A stretch of DNA of 64,000 nucleotides from JBBQKI01 sp038326725. Lineage in GTDB: Bacteria; Bacteroidota; Bacteroidia; Flavobacteriales; Flavobacteriaceae. The position numbers were made by a program, and so were the translations under genes. The notes beneath the pieces were generated by a model. It ran no database searches. It saw nothing but the letters and a program-made list of their open reading frames with translations, and was not told the origin of the DNA. Shown piece by piece: positions 33,165-42,197 of this stretch (position 1 is its first letter; every line of letters begins with the position of its first letter). The stretch lies in NCBI GenBank assembly GCA_038326725.1, contig JBBQKI010000007.1, forward strand, positions 1 to 64,000. The letters are read 5' to 3'.

Positions 33165-35452
33165 TACCGGATGATCATGATTTTGGAGACCTTGGTTTCG
33201 GTGGCGTCTTCTGTGGTAATCAAAACCAAGTAAACGCCGGAACGTACCTTGTACCGCCCAAAGGCAGAAGTGTCCCACAAAATGCTACCGCCTTGGGAAG
33301 TTTCTTCAAAAACGAGGTTCCCTTCAATATCTGTTATTTTTACGTTTGCCTGTGCCGTGAGCCCATCAATGGTAACATTGCCTGAAAACCCCGGCCGCAC
33401 GGGGTTTGGGAAAGCATATACCTTCTCGAGATTATCGCGGGGTGCCGTGGCAGTCCCGTCATAAGCTAACAAACCATTTACCGTTGCGAAATAAACAACA
33501 CCCGTAAAAGGATCAATCGCAATATCCTGCACATTGTTCGAGGGCAAAGGGGAATTGTCCTTATCAAACCTTAACAAGGTTTCCTGGCCATTTGCCGAGA
33601 GATAGAAAACGCCAGAATTGGCTGTGGCAATCCATTTATTATTCGAGCCATCCACTTCGATATCGGTGATGGATTGTTCAAATAAAAGTTCTTGAGCTAT
33701 ATCATTTTCCAAAATAATTATAGGTTGGGAATCGGTATCGGCACCTTCCTCAAAAAAACTGCCGGGGCTGAAAAGTACACGAAGACCGCGTAGAGTACCA
33801 ATCCATAAACGATTTTGATTATCAAAGGCCAAGGCACGCACATCGGGCCATGGCAAATTGCCGTTGCCAACGTTGGTGCTTATTTTATTCAACGCTCCGG
33901 TTTGGGGTTTATAACCAATAAGACCACTTCCGGAAGAACCAATAAAAACATAATTTTCCCGGCTTATAGCAACTACCGTTAAGGCCAGTTCATCTTCTGC
34001 CTCAAAAATTTCGGAAAGGTCAATTTTCTGAAATTGGCCTCCGGGCGTAAATTTTATTAATCCTTCATTTGTTTTTGATTGCACAAACCACAGGTTCCCT
34101 TCACGGTCAAATTCAGAGCCGAACAAACGGATTCCAACGTCGGGGTTATTATCTATAATCTCCAAAGGACTATTGGATTGATCATATAAAATTGTCGGAA
34201 TTTGATTTTCAATTTTAAGCAATCCTTTTATAAAGGAAGTCATATAAACTTCATTGCTGTTTTCAGGATTGATAGAAACATTAACCAAATCGGTTACATC
34301 GCCCACGGCATTGGAAAGTTCTTCATATGGAATATTGGTCCACGTATTTTCTTTAAGATTACTAATCCCAAACCGTGTTAAGGGAAACGGATTAAATGTA
34401 ACACTTACTGCCCCATAATTTACCCATAGCTGACCCGGTGAAGCATCAATGGCAAAAGGATCGTTTCTTAGTGGGCCGTCCGGAAGAATTTGTAGTGCTG
34501 TATTGGTGGAAAAAGGCACTTCCAACAAACCGTCTTCCTTAGTTCCTATATAAAAATGATTATTGAAGGAATAACCGGATTGCAGGTTTAGGTCAAAATC
34601 GGACAACGAAGTTACGGAAGCTACAAGGGTATAGTCTTCTGCATATGCTCTGATGGCTCCGGAGGTGGTTATAGTCAACAAATCATTATGGCTCTGAAAA
34701 TCTACAATTGTTGTGCTAAAATTTTCAATTGGTGAAAAACCCGAGGGGACTTCCCGTAATACCGTATTGTTGGTGTTCAATGCGAACAACTGATTTTGTA
34801 GGTTTTGAATCCCCAAAAAATTTCCCCCAACCACGGTTTCCCATTGCTCATAATCAATTAGATTATCGTTAGCCACAATCGCGCGTTTTATTCCAAAATT
34901 GCGGGTAGAGGCATAAATATAAGGCTCTTTTATAGTGGTTTGGGTGATGTCTATCTGCGATCCAATATCTCCAATAAAATAGGTATCTCCAAACTCAAGT
35001 GCTGCCAAATCATAAACGGAAATTCCATATTGTGTGCTTATGAAAATTTTTCCCTCATATTCATTGAAATGATTTATCCTCTTCTGATCCGGAGGTATGG
35101 TTTGCTTTTCCAAAATGTCCACCACTTTTAAAACATTTTCATCCCCATCAATCACAATATCCATTAAACCTGTTTCATATCCTATTATGAGAAGTTCGTG
35201 GGCTTCGCTATAGTGAATGGTGGTTATTGCTTCGCCAGAAAGGCCGTTTACGGATGAAAGAGTGCTTATTTCCAAGGTGGTGAGGTCATAAGTGAAAATG
35301 GAATTCTCGGAAGCAGCGTAAATTTTGTTGTCTCCCTGCGAAATGTCCTTTACCGAAGTGTACGAAAAATGACCTGTCCAACTGTCCTCAAAATCCTGGG
35401 CATTGCTTCCTAAAGAAATCAATAAAAGAATGGCGCCGAACAACTGTTTCAT
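33164..35452 (-). CDS. porZ: PorZ-like T9SS component (beta-propeller with C-terminal type A domain)
   Basis: This 762-residue protein has a signal peptide (to about residue 18). Repeated beta-propeller blades of the two-component-regulator type follow (for example ITTIHYSEAHELLIIGYETG, NRLWIGTLRGLRVLF). A C-terminal T9SS-like beta-sandwich closes it (VYAFPNPVRPGFSGNVTIDG to KIMIIR). PorZ sits on the cell surface as part of the attachment complex that processes T9SS cargo. The position directly before recO is seen widely in Bacteroidota, which supports this call. It overlaps recO by 1 nt. Confidence 0.85.
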   Translation of the reverse strand: MKQLFGAILLLISLGSNAQDFEDSWTGHFSYTSVKDISQGDNKIYAASENSIFTYDLTTLEISTLSSVNGLSGEAITTIHYSEAHELLIIGYETGLMDIVIDGDENVLKVVDILEKQTIPPDQKRINHFNEYEGKIFISTQYGISVYDLAALEFGDTYFIGDIGSQIDITQTTIKEPYIYASTRNFGIKRAIVANDNLIDYEQWETVVGGNFLGIQNLQNQLFALNTNNTVLREVPSGFSPIENFSTTIVDFQSHNDLLTITTSGAIRAYAEDYTLVASVTSLSDFDLNLQSGYSFNNHFYIGTKEDGLLEVPFSTNTALQILPDGPLRNDPFAIDASPGQLWVNYGAVSVTFNPFPLTRFGISNLKENTWTNIPYEELSNAVGDVTDLVNVSINPENSNEVYMTSFIKGLLKIENQIPTILYDQSNSPLEIIDNNPDVGIRLFGSEFDREGNLWFVQSKTNEGLIKFTPGGQFQKIDLSEIFEAEDELALTVVAISRENYVFIGSSGSGLIGYKPQTGALNKISTNVGNGNLPWPDVRALAFDNQNRLWIGTLRGLRVLFSPGSFFEEGADTDSQPIIILENDIAQELLFEQSITDIEVDGSNNKWIATANSGVFYLSANGQETLLRFDKDNSPLPSNNVQDIAIDPFTGVVYFATVNGLLAYDGTATAPRDNLEKVYAFPNPVRPGFSGNVTIDGLTAQANVKITDIEGNLVFEETSQGGSILWDTSAFGRYKVRSGVYLVLITTEDATETKVSKIMIIR

Positions 35453-35511
35453 TGAAGATGTTTTTGTTTTATTAACAAGCTAAATTAGTAATTATTGCAA
35501 GGATGTAAATG

Positions 35512-35541
35512 AAAAGGCTACCATTTTACTGGCAGCCTTTT
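35512..35541 (-). terminator. Intrinsic terminator after gdhA
   Basis: AAAAGGCT and AGCCTTTT form an 8-bp stem, extended by two to three inner pairs. The pattern lies just downstream of the gdhA stop on the minus strand. Confidence 0.7.
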
Positions 35542-35574
35542 ATTTGAAATTTATATTCTTAATTATAATAATGC

Positions 35575-36918
35575 TTACACTACGCCTTGTGCCATCATAG
35601 CATCTGCCACTTTAACGAAGCCGGCAATGTTTGCACCCTTAACGTAATCCACATACCCGCTTTTATCTTTTCCGTACAGTACGCAAGCATCGTGGATACT
35701 GTTCATGATTGTATGGAGCCTTTCATCAACCTCCTTTGCACTCCAGCTTAAACGCAAAGAGTTTTGCGACATCTCCAAACCGGAAGTGGCAACGCCACCA
35801 GCGTTTGAAGCTTTCCCGGGAGAAAACAAAATTTTCGCATTTTGGAAAACCGAAATAGCTTCGGGGGTGCAGGGCATATTCGCGCCTTCGCCCACACAAA
35901 TGCAACCGTTTTTAACCAAAGCTTTGGCCTCGTTTTCATCGAGTTCGTTTTGTGTGGCGCAAGGCAGGGCTATATCACATTTCACTTCCCACGGGCGTTT
36001 GCCTTCTACGAATTTCGCAGTTTTATATTTTTTTGTATACTCCGAAATACGGCCGCGTTTTTCGTTTTTAAGCTCCATTACAAAAGCAAGTTTCGCCGCA
36101 TCTATCCCATCTTTGTCATAAATATATCCTGACGAATCTGAAAAAGTAACCACTTTCCCGCCAAATTCCATTGCTTTTTCAGCAGCATATTGGGCCACGT
36201 TTCCGGATCCGGAAATAACCACTATCTTCCCTTTAAAATCTTCGCCTTTGGTGGCAAGCATGTTTTTTGCGAAATAAACATTTCCGTAACCCGTAGCTTC
36301 CGGACGAATCAAAGAACCGCCATAAGACGGGCCCTTTCCGGTGAATACCCCGGTAAATTCATTGCGCAGACGCTTGTATTGCCCAAACATAAACCCAATC
36401 TCGCGGCCGCCCACGCCAATATCCCCAGCGGGAACATCAGTATTGGGGCCTATGTGTCTACTAAGTTCGTTCATGAAACTTTGACAGAACCGCATTATTT
36501 CATTATCGCTTTTTCCTTTTGGATCGAAATTGGAGCCTCCTTTTCCGCCACCCATTGGCAGTGTAGTCAAACTATTTTTAAAGGTTTGCTCAAAACCCAG
36601 AAATTTCAATATGCTCAAATTTACAGATGGATGGAAACGCAATCCGCCTTTATAAGGCCCGATTGCAGAATTGAACTCAATGCGGTAGCCTTTGTTTACT
36701 TGTATTTCACCTTTATCATCTGTCCAGGGAACGCGGAAGAGGATGGTGCGCTCCGGCTCAACCATGCGCTCCAAGAGTTTTTTGTTTTGGTACCTTTCGT
36801 TTTCTTCAATAAACGGAATCACGGTTTCGGCAACCTCCGTTACTGCTTGTAAGAATTCAGGTTCGTTGGGGTTCGACCTTTCAACTTCAGCGATAAAATC
36901 TTTTATGCTTTTTTTCAT
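35575..36918 (-). CDS. gdhA: NADP-specific glutamate dehydrogenase
   Basis: This 447-residue enzyme makes glutamate from 2-oxoglutarate and ammonia. The substrate Lys lies in GPYKGGLRFHPSVN, the catalytic Lys region in PMGGGKGGSNFDPKGKSD, and the Rossmann loop in VVISGSGNVAQYAAEKA. Length and the PAGDIGVGGREIGFMFGQY block (quoted in part) fit the hexameric class I enzyme. It is flanked by its own -7 box and a terminator, so it is monocistronic. Confidence 0.97.
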   Translation of the reverse strand: MKKSIKDFIAEVERSNPNEPEFLQAVTEVAETVIPFIEENERYQNKKLLERMVEPERTILFRVPWTDDKGEIQVNKGYRIEFNSAIGPYKGGLRFHPSVNLSILKFLGFEQTFKNSLTTLPMGGGKGGSNFDPKGKSDNEIMRFCQSFMNELSRHIGPNTDVPAGDIGVGGREIGFMFGQYKRLRNEFTGVFTGKGPSYGGSLIRPEATGYGNVYFAKNMLATKGEDFKGKIVVISGSGNVAQYAAEKAMEFGGKVVTFSDSSGYIYDKDGIDAAKLAFVMELKNEKRGRISEYTKKYKTAKFVEGKRPWEVKCDIALPCATQNELDENEAKALVKNGCICVGEGANMPCTPEAISVFQNAKILFSPGKASNAGGVATSGLEMSQNSLRLSWSAKEVDERLHTIMNSIHDACVLYGKDKSGYVDYVKGANIAGFVKVADAMMAQGVV

Positions 36919-36967
36919 TTTTTTTATAATAAAATAGGGGTTTAAAATATTTTTTATATGGAAGGCA

Positions 36968-36975
36968 CAAATATA
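36968..36975 (-). promoter_or_regulatory. -7 box of gdhA
   Basis: TATATTTG on the minus strand matches TAnnTTTG exactly, about 50 nt before the start codon. No perfect TTG -33 element is seen at the expected distance. Confidence 0.5.
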
Positions 36976-37055
36976 AGCGTTATAGTAAAATTGAATGCTA
37001 AATTTTTACAAATTAGCTAAATAGCCGATTAATTTTTCCGTTTAACAAGTTTTTA

Positions 37056-37063
37056 TATATTTG
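37056..37063 (+). promoter_or_regulatory. -7 box of the THC0290_0291 family gene
   Basis: TATATTTG is an exact TAnnTTTG match 30 nt before the start codon, giving a leader of roughly 20-25 nt. Confidence 0.5.
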
Positions 37064-37092
37064 CTAGGTCTCAATCTAAACCTTCCTATAAA

Positions 37093-37869
37093 ATGAATGC
37101 CAAATCTTTGTTAGTGGTATTGATGCTGTTTCTTGTTGCAAATCAGCAAATTTACGGGCAATTTGGGTTTTCCCATGAACTCGGGGTAATCACCGGGCCC
37201 GTTACTTTTTATTCGGATTTCGGGGTGCGCAACGATGTGGAAACCAATTTTGGCAACGTGGGTTACGGAGTGGGCATAATCCACTACCTCAACTTTTCAT
37301 ATCGTGCAGATTGTAATTGCTACACCCGCGATACTTATTTTAATGACCATTTTAAGCTTCGCAATGAAATTGATTATCATAAAACCAATTTAGAACATTT
37401 GGGAGAATATGTGGACCCGAGCGAGACTGGGCTTTTTTCGGATCAGCTCCGCGCCATGAAGGGTACTTCCACGGTTATAGATATAGGCTCACAACTTGAA
37501 TATTTCCCTTTTAGCATCCGCGATTTTGCTGCAGGAGCATACAAACTTGCACCTTTCATTTCTTTTGGGGTACACTTTGTAAATTATGACCCGGAAGTTT
37601 ATTCCGAACTCGGTGGGCTGAATACCCCACTTACTACCCCCGAAAAATATTTCGATTCTTTTCAGCAAGAACCGGCTTCCACTTGGTCCGTGGTATGGAG
37701 CGTGGGTGTAAGGTATAAATTGACCCAATTGAGTGACCTGATGCTGGACAGCCGTTGGCAGTACTACTTTTCCAACTGGGTGGACGGCCTAAATCCGGAT
37801 GTGCCCGAGAATAAAGCCAATGACTGGATTTATTGGTTGAATGTGGGGTATATTTATTACTTGGATTAG
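37093..37869 (+). CDS. THC0290_0291 family outer-membrane protein
   Basis: This 258-residue protein has a signal peptide (to about residue 23). The first mature block FGFSHELGVITGPVTFYSDFG and the following GNVGYGVGIIHYLNFSYR are characteristic of the flavobacterial THC0290_0291 family. Repeated amphipathic strands predict a small barrel. No function is known. The final residues are YIYYLD. Confidence 0.8.
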   Translation: MNAKSLLVVLMLFLVANQQIYGQFGFSHELGVITGPVTFYSDFGVRNDVETNFGNVGYGVGIIHYLNFSYRADCNCYTRDTYFNDHFKLRNEIDYHKTNLEHLGEYVDPSETGLFSDQLRAMKGTSTVIDIGSQLEYFPFSIRDFAAGAYKLAPFISFGVHFVNYDPEVYSELGGLNTPLTTPEKYFDSFQQEPASTWSVVWSVGVRYKLTQLSDLMLDSRWQYYFSNWVDGLNPDVPENKANDWIYWLNVGYIYYLD

Positions 37870-37887
37870 GAAAGACTTTTTTAAAAT

Positions 37888-38116
37888 TTAAAACCCTTCT
37901 TCTACTAACATCTTATTCACCATGGCACCCGCCAAATTTCCCATGGCAACGGCATTTGCTATGGACCTTATAAACGTAGTGTTATTCCTTTGTAATAGTT
38001 CTGTTCCCTAAATATCGGTGCAGTTCCGGATTGGCGTCCAGTTCAAAAAACCCACTTGCATCTTTTGGCATGACTTCCCTTAAAGTCAACCGTTCTGTTT
38101 CAACAAATATTTTCAT
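37888..38116 (-). pseudogene. Remnant of a RimJ/RimL-type GNAT acetyltransferase
   Basis: ATG at 38116 opens a 44-residue stretch (MKIFVETERLTLREVMPKDA, then LHRYLGN) that is the N-terminal part of a GNAT acetyltransferase, but it stops at 37982. A different frame continues to a stop at 37888-37890 with FIRSIANAVAMGN and KMLVEEGF, which loosely resembles the motif B end of such enzymes. Most of the middle, including the CoA-binding loop, is missing. A large deletion plus frameshift is the simplest reading. It follows metB on the same strand. The second piece is less certain than the first. Confidence 0.5.
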
Positions 38117-38163
38117 TTTATTAGAATATTGAATAAGAAATGGCTCCCACTTTACCCACCCAA

Positions 38164-39306
38164 TCACCCAATCGCCTGTTCCAAATCCGCTATCAAATCC
38201 TCCCCATCTTCTATCCCCACGCTCAACCGGACCAATGAATCCACCACCCCTGTCTTTTCACGTTCTTCCTTTGGGATACTGGCATGCGTCATGCTGGCCG
38301 GGTGGCCCGCCAAACTTTCAACGCCTCCCAAGCTTTCGGCAAGGGTAAAGATTTTTAGCTTTTCAACTATTTTTATAGCTTCTGCATAATTATTCCCCTT
38401 AGTGGTAAAGGATATCATCCCACCAAAACCGCTCATTTGTTCTGTTGCAATTTGATGGTTTGGATGGTTTTCAAAACCGGGCCAATATACTTTTTCGACT
38501 TTAGGATGCGAGTCTAGATATTTGGCGATTCTCTCCCCGTTTTCGCAATGCCGCTGCATTCTTACGTGCAAGGTCTTCAAACCACGTAACACCAAAAAAC
38601 TGTCCTGCGGTCCGCAAATGGCGCCGCTTGCATTTTGTATAAAATACAGTCGGTCTGCCAATTCCTTGTCCTTTACCACCAAGGCACCCATTACTACATC
38701 GCTATGGCCGCCCAAATATTTGGTGGCACTGTGCATCACTATGTCCGCACCAAGGTCCAGCGGGCGTTGAAGATATGGGGTGGCAAAGGTGTTATCCACT
38801 GCCAGCAAGATGCTGTGCTTTTTCGCAATGGCCGCCGCCGCTTTAATGTCGATGATGTTCATCATCGGGTTGGTGGGCGTTTCCACCCAGATGAGTTTGG
38901 TGTTTTTGGTAATATAATCTTCAATCTTGGAAGCATTCTCCATCCCAATAAAATGGAACTTCACCCCAAACCCTTCAAATATTTTGGTGAACAAACGATA
39001 GGTCCCCCCATAAAGATCGTTGGTGGAAATAACCTCATCGCCGGGCTTCAGCAACTTTATTATTGCGTCTATCGAAGCCAGACCACTTCCAAAGGCCAAA
39101 CCGTATTTTCCATTTTCAAGGCTTGCAAAAGCCCGCTCCAAAGCAGCACGCGTGGGGTTGTGTGTCCGCGAATATTCAAACCCTTTGTGCCCGCCCGGCG
39201 TGGTTTGGGAATATGTTGAGGTTTGATAAATGGGCGGCATCACGCTACCGTAGGCCGGGTCCGTATCATGCTGCCCTCCGTGTATGGTCTTGGTGTTGAA
39301 TTTCAT
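38164..39306 (-). CDS. metB: Cystathionine gamma-synthase / PLP-dependent trans-sulfuration enzyme
   Basis: This 380-residue enzyme of the Cys/Met metabolism PLP family joins an activated homoserine to cysteine, or splits cystathionine if it acts as a lyase. The PLP-binding Lys is in MHSATKYLGGHSD, the Tyr in YSRTHNPTR, and the phosphate loop in FGSGLASIDAI. The C-terminal SLGGVESLAGHPASMTHA is typical of the synthase/lyase group, so the exact direction is not fixed by sequence. A C/G-rich repeat lies just upstream. Confidence 0.9.
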   Translation of the reverse strand: MKFNTKTIHGGQHDTDPAYGSVMPPIYQTSTYSQTTPGGHKGFEYSRTHNPTRAALERAFASLENGKYGLAFGSGLASIDAIIKLLKPGDEVISTNDLYGGTYRLFTKIFEGFGVKFHFIGMENASKIEDYITKNTKLIWVETPTNPMMNIIDIKAAAAIAKKHSILLAVDNTFATPYLQRPLDLGADIVMHSATKYLGGHSDVVMGALVVKDKELADRLYFIQNASGAICGPQDSFLVLRGLKTLHVRMQRHCENGERIAKYLDSHPKVEKVYWPGFENHPNHQIATEQMSGFGGMISFTTKGNNYAEAIKIVEKLKIFTLAESLGGVESLAGHPASMTHASIPKEEREKTGVVDSLVRLSVGIEDGEDLIADLEQAIG

Positions 39307-39323
39307 AATATATAATTAAAATT

Positions 39324-39362
39324 AATCCCCCTCTTTGAAGGAGGCCGGGGAGATATCCCCCT
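39324..39362. repeat. C/G-rich short palindromic repeat upstream of metB
   Basis: ATCCCCCTCTTTGAAGGAGG followed by CCGGGGAGATATCCCCC has the C-run, TT(C/T)GAAGGAGG, G-run structure of the element inside ileS (26242-26322). It sits 18 nt before the metB start in the leader. Confidence 0.5.
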
Positions 39363-39445
39363 AAAAGTTTAAAAAACAAAAGTAACCATTCCCTTTTGGA
39401 TAACTAAATCCATTGTATTTTTATGCCAAAATTATTGCCCGCCCA

Positions 39446-40204
39446 ATGAAAACCAACATTACCGTTTTAACCCTTGTATTGCTGCCTTTTTTAGGTTGTA
39501 ACGAAAAAGAGGAACTGTTCCTGACCGCTGAAAGTTTTACTGAAAACAGTCTCGATTCCTGTAAAAATAATCTCTGTGCCGAGATTACCATCAACTATGT
39601 GATAGCCTTTGGCGAGGAAGGGGTTTCAAAAAAGATCAATTCCAAGATTGAAAAATTCATTATCTCTTCCTTGATGTTGGGTGAAGATTCCATCCCATCC
39701 GCTAAAACCATAGAAGAAGCCGCTTCGGAATTTATAGCCACTTATAAAAGCGACCTGCAAAGCTTCCCCGATATGACGGCCGGCTACTTCGCCGAAATTT
39801 CGGTAAACGAGCTGTACCGTTCCGAAAAACTGCTTTGCCTTGAAATGCGGCAATACCTTTTTGCTGGCGGGGCTCATGGCTATGGCACCACTTCTTTTAA
39901 AAACATCGATATTGAAACGGGCGAGGAATTCTCGGATGCCGACATTTTTAAGGACAAAAAGGAATTCGCCGCTTTTGCGGAAAAGAAATTCCGGAAACAG
40001 CAATCAATCCCAAGCGATGCCCCCATTAACGGCACCGGCTTTTGGTTTGCAAACGATGCCTTTTATTTGTCGGAAAATATGGGCTTCACCCCGGACACCC
40101 TTATTTTTATCTATAACCAATACGACATTGCCAGCTATGCCGAGGGGCCCATTGAGCTTAAGATTGCCATGGCAGAAGCCACCCCCTATCTTCAGGTGAA
40201 ATAG
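39446..40204 (+). CDS. Lipoprotein with DUF4163/DUF3298 domains
   Basis: This 252-residue protein starts at ATG 39446, where a lipoprotein signal (LLPFLGC) begins. The first half is DUF4163-like (NNLCAEITINYVIAFG). The second is DUF3298 (FAGGAHGYGTTSFKNIDIE and EFSDADIFKD). These paired domains form the RsiV-like fold, which in Bacillus binds lysozyme; in Bacteroidota they are envelope lipoproteins of unknown role. No sigma factor is adjacent. Confidence 0.85.
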   Translation: MKTNITVLTLVLLPFLGCNEKEELFLTAESFTENSLDSCKNNLCAEITINYVIAFGEEGVSKKINSKIEKFIISSLMLGEDSIPSAKTIEEAASEFIATYKSDLQSFPDMTAGYFAEISVNELYRSEKLLCLEMRQYLFAGGAHGYGTTSFKNIDIETGEEFSDADIFKDKKEFAAFAEKKFRKQQSIPSDAPINGTGFWFANDAFYLSENMGFTPDTLIFIYNQYDIASYAEGPIELKIAMAEATPYLQVK

Positions 40205-40299
40205 CTTTTTAAAGTTTAATTAACGCCCGCGTGTTTATTAAAAAACTAATTTGTGTCATTATTTGTAGAATGAATTTTTTCCAATAATTAAAATTTAAG

Positions 40300-40656
40300 A
40301 TGAAAAAGGTATATTATCTCCGAGGTTGCGATACGTGCAAAGGCATTATTGATGAAATCGAAATCCCGCAATCTTTCATAAAACAGGACATCAAGACCCA
40401 AGGTATTACGGCCGAAGAACTTGAAGAACTCTATAATCTTTCGGGCAGTTATAAAGCCCTTTTTAGCAAGCGGGCCAAACTTTTCAAGGAAAAAAACTTG
40501 AACGAGGAAAAGCTTCTGGATGAAGATTACCGCACTCTTTTGTTGAACCATTATACCTTTCTGAAACGTCCGGTAATCATTAACAACGACGAAATCTTTA
40601 TCGGCAATAGCAAAAAAACAGTTGCAGCCGCCAAAAAATCCATTCACGACCATTGA
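40300..40656 (+). CDS. ArsC/Spx-like thioredoxin-fold protein
   Basis: This 118-residue cytosolic protein of the arsenate reductase-like family has CDTCK (Cys10, Cys13) after the first strand and RPVIINNDEIFIGNS near the end. True arsenate reductase needs three conserved Arg in a fixed pattern, not clear here, so it is more likely a YffB/Spx-type thiol protein. It overlaps the next gene by 1 nt. Confidence 0.82.
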   Translation: MKKVYYLRGCDTCKGIIDEIEIPQSFIKQDIKTQGITAEELEELYNLSGSYKALFSKRAKLFKEKNLNEEKLLDEDYRTLLLNHYTFLKRPVIINNDEIFIGNSKKTVAAAKKSIHDH

Positions 40657-41549
40657 TGGACAAACGATTGCTGGCCCTACTCGCGGCCACGGCAACTGAA
40701 GTTATTTATGGCTTGAACCATACCATCGCCAAAGGGCTCATGCCGGACGTTATCCAACCTTTCGGCTTTATATTGCTCCGCGTGAGCGGGGCGGCCTTGC
40801 TTTTTTGGACGATAAGTTTTTTAGTTCCTTCCGAAAAAATTGAAAGAAAAGATTGGTGGCGGATAGCCACCTGCGCCATTTTCGGCATGGTGCTTAACAT
40901 GCTGATGTTCTTTAAAGGCCTCAGCCTTTCTACCCCCATAAACAGTGCGGTTTCCATGACCATTACCCCGGTTTTGCTGCTTTTGCTTACGGCATTTATT
41001 TTACGGGAAAGAATAACCTGGCTCAAGGCTTTCGGGATTATGCTCGGTTTGGGCGGGGCCTTGGCCCTTATTCTTTTTCAGGAAAGGACGCAATTAAATG
41101 CGCCAAACATTCCTTTGGGGAACCTTTTTTTTGTGCTGAATGCCATCTCCTATTCCTTTTACCTCATTTTGGTAAAACCCTTGGTCTCGAAATATAAAGC
41201 CATCACTTTGATGAAATATCTTTTCCTCATCGCCCTTTGTATCAATTTCCCCATCGGGTTTTCGGAATTGATGGAAGTTTCGTGGAGTACGCTTTCGTTT
41301 TCATCCATTTGGCAAATCGCCTTCGTGATTATCGCGACCACTTTCCTCACCTATTTGTTGAACATTTACGCCCTTAAACAGTTGAGTCCCGCCACCCTCG
41401 GGGTCTTTATTTATTTGCAGCCTGTGGTGGCAACTGTGTTTGCGGTACTAGTTGGCGCCGATACTTTAACAGCGATAAAACTTGGTGCAGCCTTATTGAT
41501 TTTTACCGGCGTTTTCCTCTCCACCCGCAAGAGGAAAAAAATGGCCTGA
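40656..41549 (+). CDS. EamA-type drug/metabolite transporter
   Basis: This 297-residue inner-membrane protein has ten predicted helices in two EamA repeats (about 5-140 and 150-290). The first ends with ALALILFQERT and the second contains LNIYALKQLSPATLGVFIYLQPV (quoted in part). Such proteins export amino acids or metabolites; the substrate is unknown. The ATG at 40656 overlaps the previous stop (TGATG), so the two are coupled. A TTG at 40653 is the longer alternative. Confidence 0.88.
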   Translation: MDKRLLALLAATATEVIYGLNHTIAKGLMPDVIQPFGFILLRVSGAALLFWTISFLVPSEKIERKDWWRIATCAIFGMVLNMLMFFKGLSLSTPINSAVSMTITPVLLLLLTAFILRERITWLKAFGIMLGLGGALALILFQERTQLNAPNIPLGNLFFVLNAISYSFYLILVKPLVSKYKAITLMKYLFLIALCINFPIGFSELMEVSWSTLSFSSIWQIAFVIIATTFLTYLLNIYALKQLSPATLGVFIYLQPVVATVFAVLVGADTLTAIKLGAALLIFTGVFLSTRKRKKMA

Positions 41550-41619
41550 TTTGGTAAAAAAATCCCCATTAAGTCAAGAATCATTATCAATTCAACCGTA
41601 ATCGAAAACCTATCAGCCA

Positions 41620-42108
41620 TCAACTATCAATTATTAAACCTTCGTTCGGCCTTTGCCCATGTTTCCGGGTTACTTCCTTGGTAAGTACTTTAAAATCCTT
41701 GGTCTTTTCAAGAGAATTTAAACTTTTCAATAAAGATTCTGGCAAGCCGGTGAGTTTCCTTTCTTTTAAATTGATCCACCCGCCCAGCATTTCACAACGG
41801 GCGAAGTTATTTCCCTCCGCATCATAAAAATCGTGCAGGAACTGAAAATACATCCCGTCATCGGAAATGCCTTTTAAAAGCAATGTAACCCGCACGGGTT
41901 TGCCGGGAAATACTTCTTTAAAATAATACATATGCTCATAAAAAGCCACAGGCCCCAAGTCATGTTTGGAAAGTTGCTGTTGATCCAGCCCATTTTCCAT
42001 CAAAAACCCCATTCGGGTATGGCTCATAAAATCGATGTAGGCACTGTTTCGTAAATGGCGGTTGGCATCCACATCGCTCCACCTTATTTCAAATTCTTTA
42101 CTGTACAT
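41620..42108 (-). CDS. Acyl-CoA thioesterase, hotdog fold
   Basis: This 162-residue enzyme of the 4HBT/YbgC type hydrolyses acyl-CoA thioesters. The catalytic motif WSDVDANRHLRNSAYIDF (about residues 10-27) holds the active-site Asp and the central helix. The remaining strands are present and length is normal. It is convergent with the EamA gene and stands alone. Confidence 0.9.
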   Translation of the reverse strand: MYSKEFEIRWSDVDANRHLRNSAYIDFMSHTRMGFLMENGLDQQQLSKHDLGPVAFYEHMYYFKEVFPGKPVRVTLLLKGISDDGMYFQFLHDFYDAEGNNFARCEMLGGWINLKERKLTGLPESLLKSLNSLEKTKDFKVLTKEVTRKHGQRPNEGLIIDS

Positions 42109-42197
42109 TTGACCTTGGTTTTTTTCAAAATTACAAAGATTTTGCGGGGCATTTCGCCAAATTCACCTTATAAAACCCGCTTTGAATTAGTTAGCTT

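Noticed and set aside
36190..36852. A 220-codon plus-strand open frame antisense to gdhA
   Set aside because: The gdhA frame has every family motif; the antisense product has no domain or plausible start signal.
38635..39219. A 194-codon plus-strand frame antisense to metB
   Set aside because: No domain; the metB frame is intact with PLP motifs.
39307..39445. Possible SAM-type riboswitch before metB
   Set aside because: The only strong structure is the short C/G-rich repeat; no multi-stem SAM-binding core is visible.
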